Of a stretch of DNA of 64,000 nt, positions 63,482 through 64,000 are shown piece by piece. Made by a program: the position numbers and the translations under genes. Below the pieces are notes generated by a model, which saw only the letters and a list, made by a program, of their open reading frames with translations, was not told where the DNA came from and searched no databases. The DNA is from Alphaproteobacteria bacterium (GTDB lineage: Bacteria; Pseudomonadota; Alphaproteobacteria; Rhodospirillales; Rhodospirillaceae), in contig QJZR01000007.1 of NCBI GenBank assembly GCA_003246625.1, positions 32,667 to 96,666 of the forward strand, written 5' to 3'. Within the stretch, counting starts at the first letter, position 1, and each line of letters starts with the position of its first letter.

Positions 63482-64000
63482 ATGACCACTTCGACCAGCG
63501 CGGGAGCCCCGGCGGATGCCGGGATGACCGGCGACCGCAAGAAAGAAATCATTGGTTTGTTCCTGGGTATCGCGTTCCTGCTCTACACCCTGTTCACCGC
63601 TCCGCCGACGGGTATCGAACCCTCGGCCTGGAAGACCATCGGCGTCACCCTGCTGATGGCCACCTGGTGGATGCTCGAAGCGGTGCCGATCGCGGTGACC
63701 GCCCTGGTGCCGCTGGTGCTGTTCCCGGTCTTCGGCGTGATGACCGCGAAGCAGGTGGCGCCGAACTACGCGCAGGACCTGATCTGGCTGTTCGTCGGCG
63801 GTTTCGCGCTGGCCTATGCCATGGAAACCTGGAACCTGCACCGCCGCGTTTCGCTGCTGGTGCTGAAGATTTGCGGCACCAACCCGAAGATGCTGCTGCT
63901 CGGCTTCCTGGTCTCCACCGCGTTCCTGTCCGCGTGGATGTCCAACACCGCCTGCGCCGCCCTGATGATGCCGATCGGCATGGCCATCGTGAAGATGGTG
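63482..64000 (+). CDS. SLC13/DASS-family anion:Na+ symporter, cut by the window end
   Basis: The first 173 residues are present and the frame is open at the last base. They contain a cytoplasmic N-terminus and helices LFLGIAFLLYTLFTAPP, LLMATWWMLEAVPIAVTALV and LIWLFVGGFALAYAMETWNL, followed by STAFLSAWMSNTACAALMMP, the SNT motif that binds Na+ and carboxylate in this family. Likely substrates are C4-dicarboxylates, citrate or sulfate. The ATG at 63482 follows GGGGGAAGACAC. Confidence 0.88.
   Translation, partial: MTTSTSAGAPADAGMTGDRKKEIIGLFLGIAFLLYTLFTAPPTGIEPSAWKTIGVTLLMATWWMLEAVPIAVTALVPLVLFPVFGVMTAKQVAPNYAQDLIWLFVGGFALAYAMETWNLHRRVSLLVLKICGTNPKMLLLGFLVSTAFLSAWMSNTACAALMMPIGMAIVKMV

Overview
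The window is 64 kb of GC-rich DNA (mostly about 65-70% G+C by eye) from an alphaproteobacterium, most likely of the order Rhodospirillales. The evidence is the gene set: a cbb3 oxidase cluster (ccoNOQP-GHIS), a YejABEF peptide importer, a short MarR-like regulator, a FliN with an acidic N-terminus, membrane-anchored cytochrome c of CycM type, an SRP RNA gene beside dnaX, and a SAM-II type riboswitch before a transsulfuration gene. I see no rRNA, tRNA, CRISPR array, integrase or insertion sequence. Almost all of the window is ordinary chromosome.

Layout. 1-1.7 kb: ArsR-type repressor, permease and thioredoxin-like protein in one operon, with a large palindrome over the start. 1.7-5.8 kb: truA, fmt, def, rmuC and an NfeD-like gene. 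5.8-7.4 kb: one AT-rich gene of unknown function, clearly foreign in composition. 7.5-18.7 kb: YecH-family protein with an FNR-type box, a diguanylate cyclase, a chemoreceptor, cysK, a metB-type gene behind a SAM-II-like riboswitch, a hybrid histidine kinase and a REC-HD-GYP regulator. 18.7-28 kb: recR, ybaB, dnaX, SRP RNA, pheA, kdsB, cytochrome c, MATE exporter, TAXI substrate-binding protein, MarR-like regulator and fliN. 28-34 kb: yejABEF on the minus strand. 34-39 kb: hisN-like, argB, engB, yidC, yidD, rnpA and rpmH on the minus strand. 39-47.4 kb: the complete cbb3 oxidase structural and assembly cluster. 47.5-53.6 kb: panB, panC, a small unknown gene, a cyclic-nucleotide-binding/TPR protein, a TPR/glycosyltransferase-like protein and a GntR regulator. 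53.6-57.2 kb: a shortened substrate-binding protein and a CbiMNQO-type cobalt (or nickel) importer. 57.4-64 kb: photolyase, an RND efflux pair and the beginning of an SLC13-family transporter.

The most unusual thing I found is not a gene. Seven related palindromic elements of about 160-220 bp lie between genes (near 2.5, 13.1, 19.4, 21.85, 24.4, 32.0 and 44.8 kb). All share a core of three small hairpins inside long inverted arms, and each begins at or within a few bases of the stop codon of a neighbouring gene. Two of them sit inside clusters that normally work as a unit: between yejA and yejBEF, and between ccoGH and ccoIS. They look like a REP/RIME-like dispersed family that supplies 3' ends and may set expression ratios. 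Second in interest are the AT-rich orphan gene at 5.96-7.42 kb and the SAM-II-like riboswitch at 14.5 kb with a visible alternative pairing.
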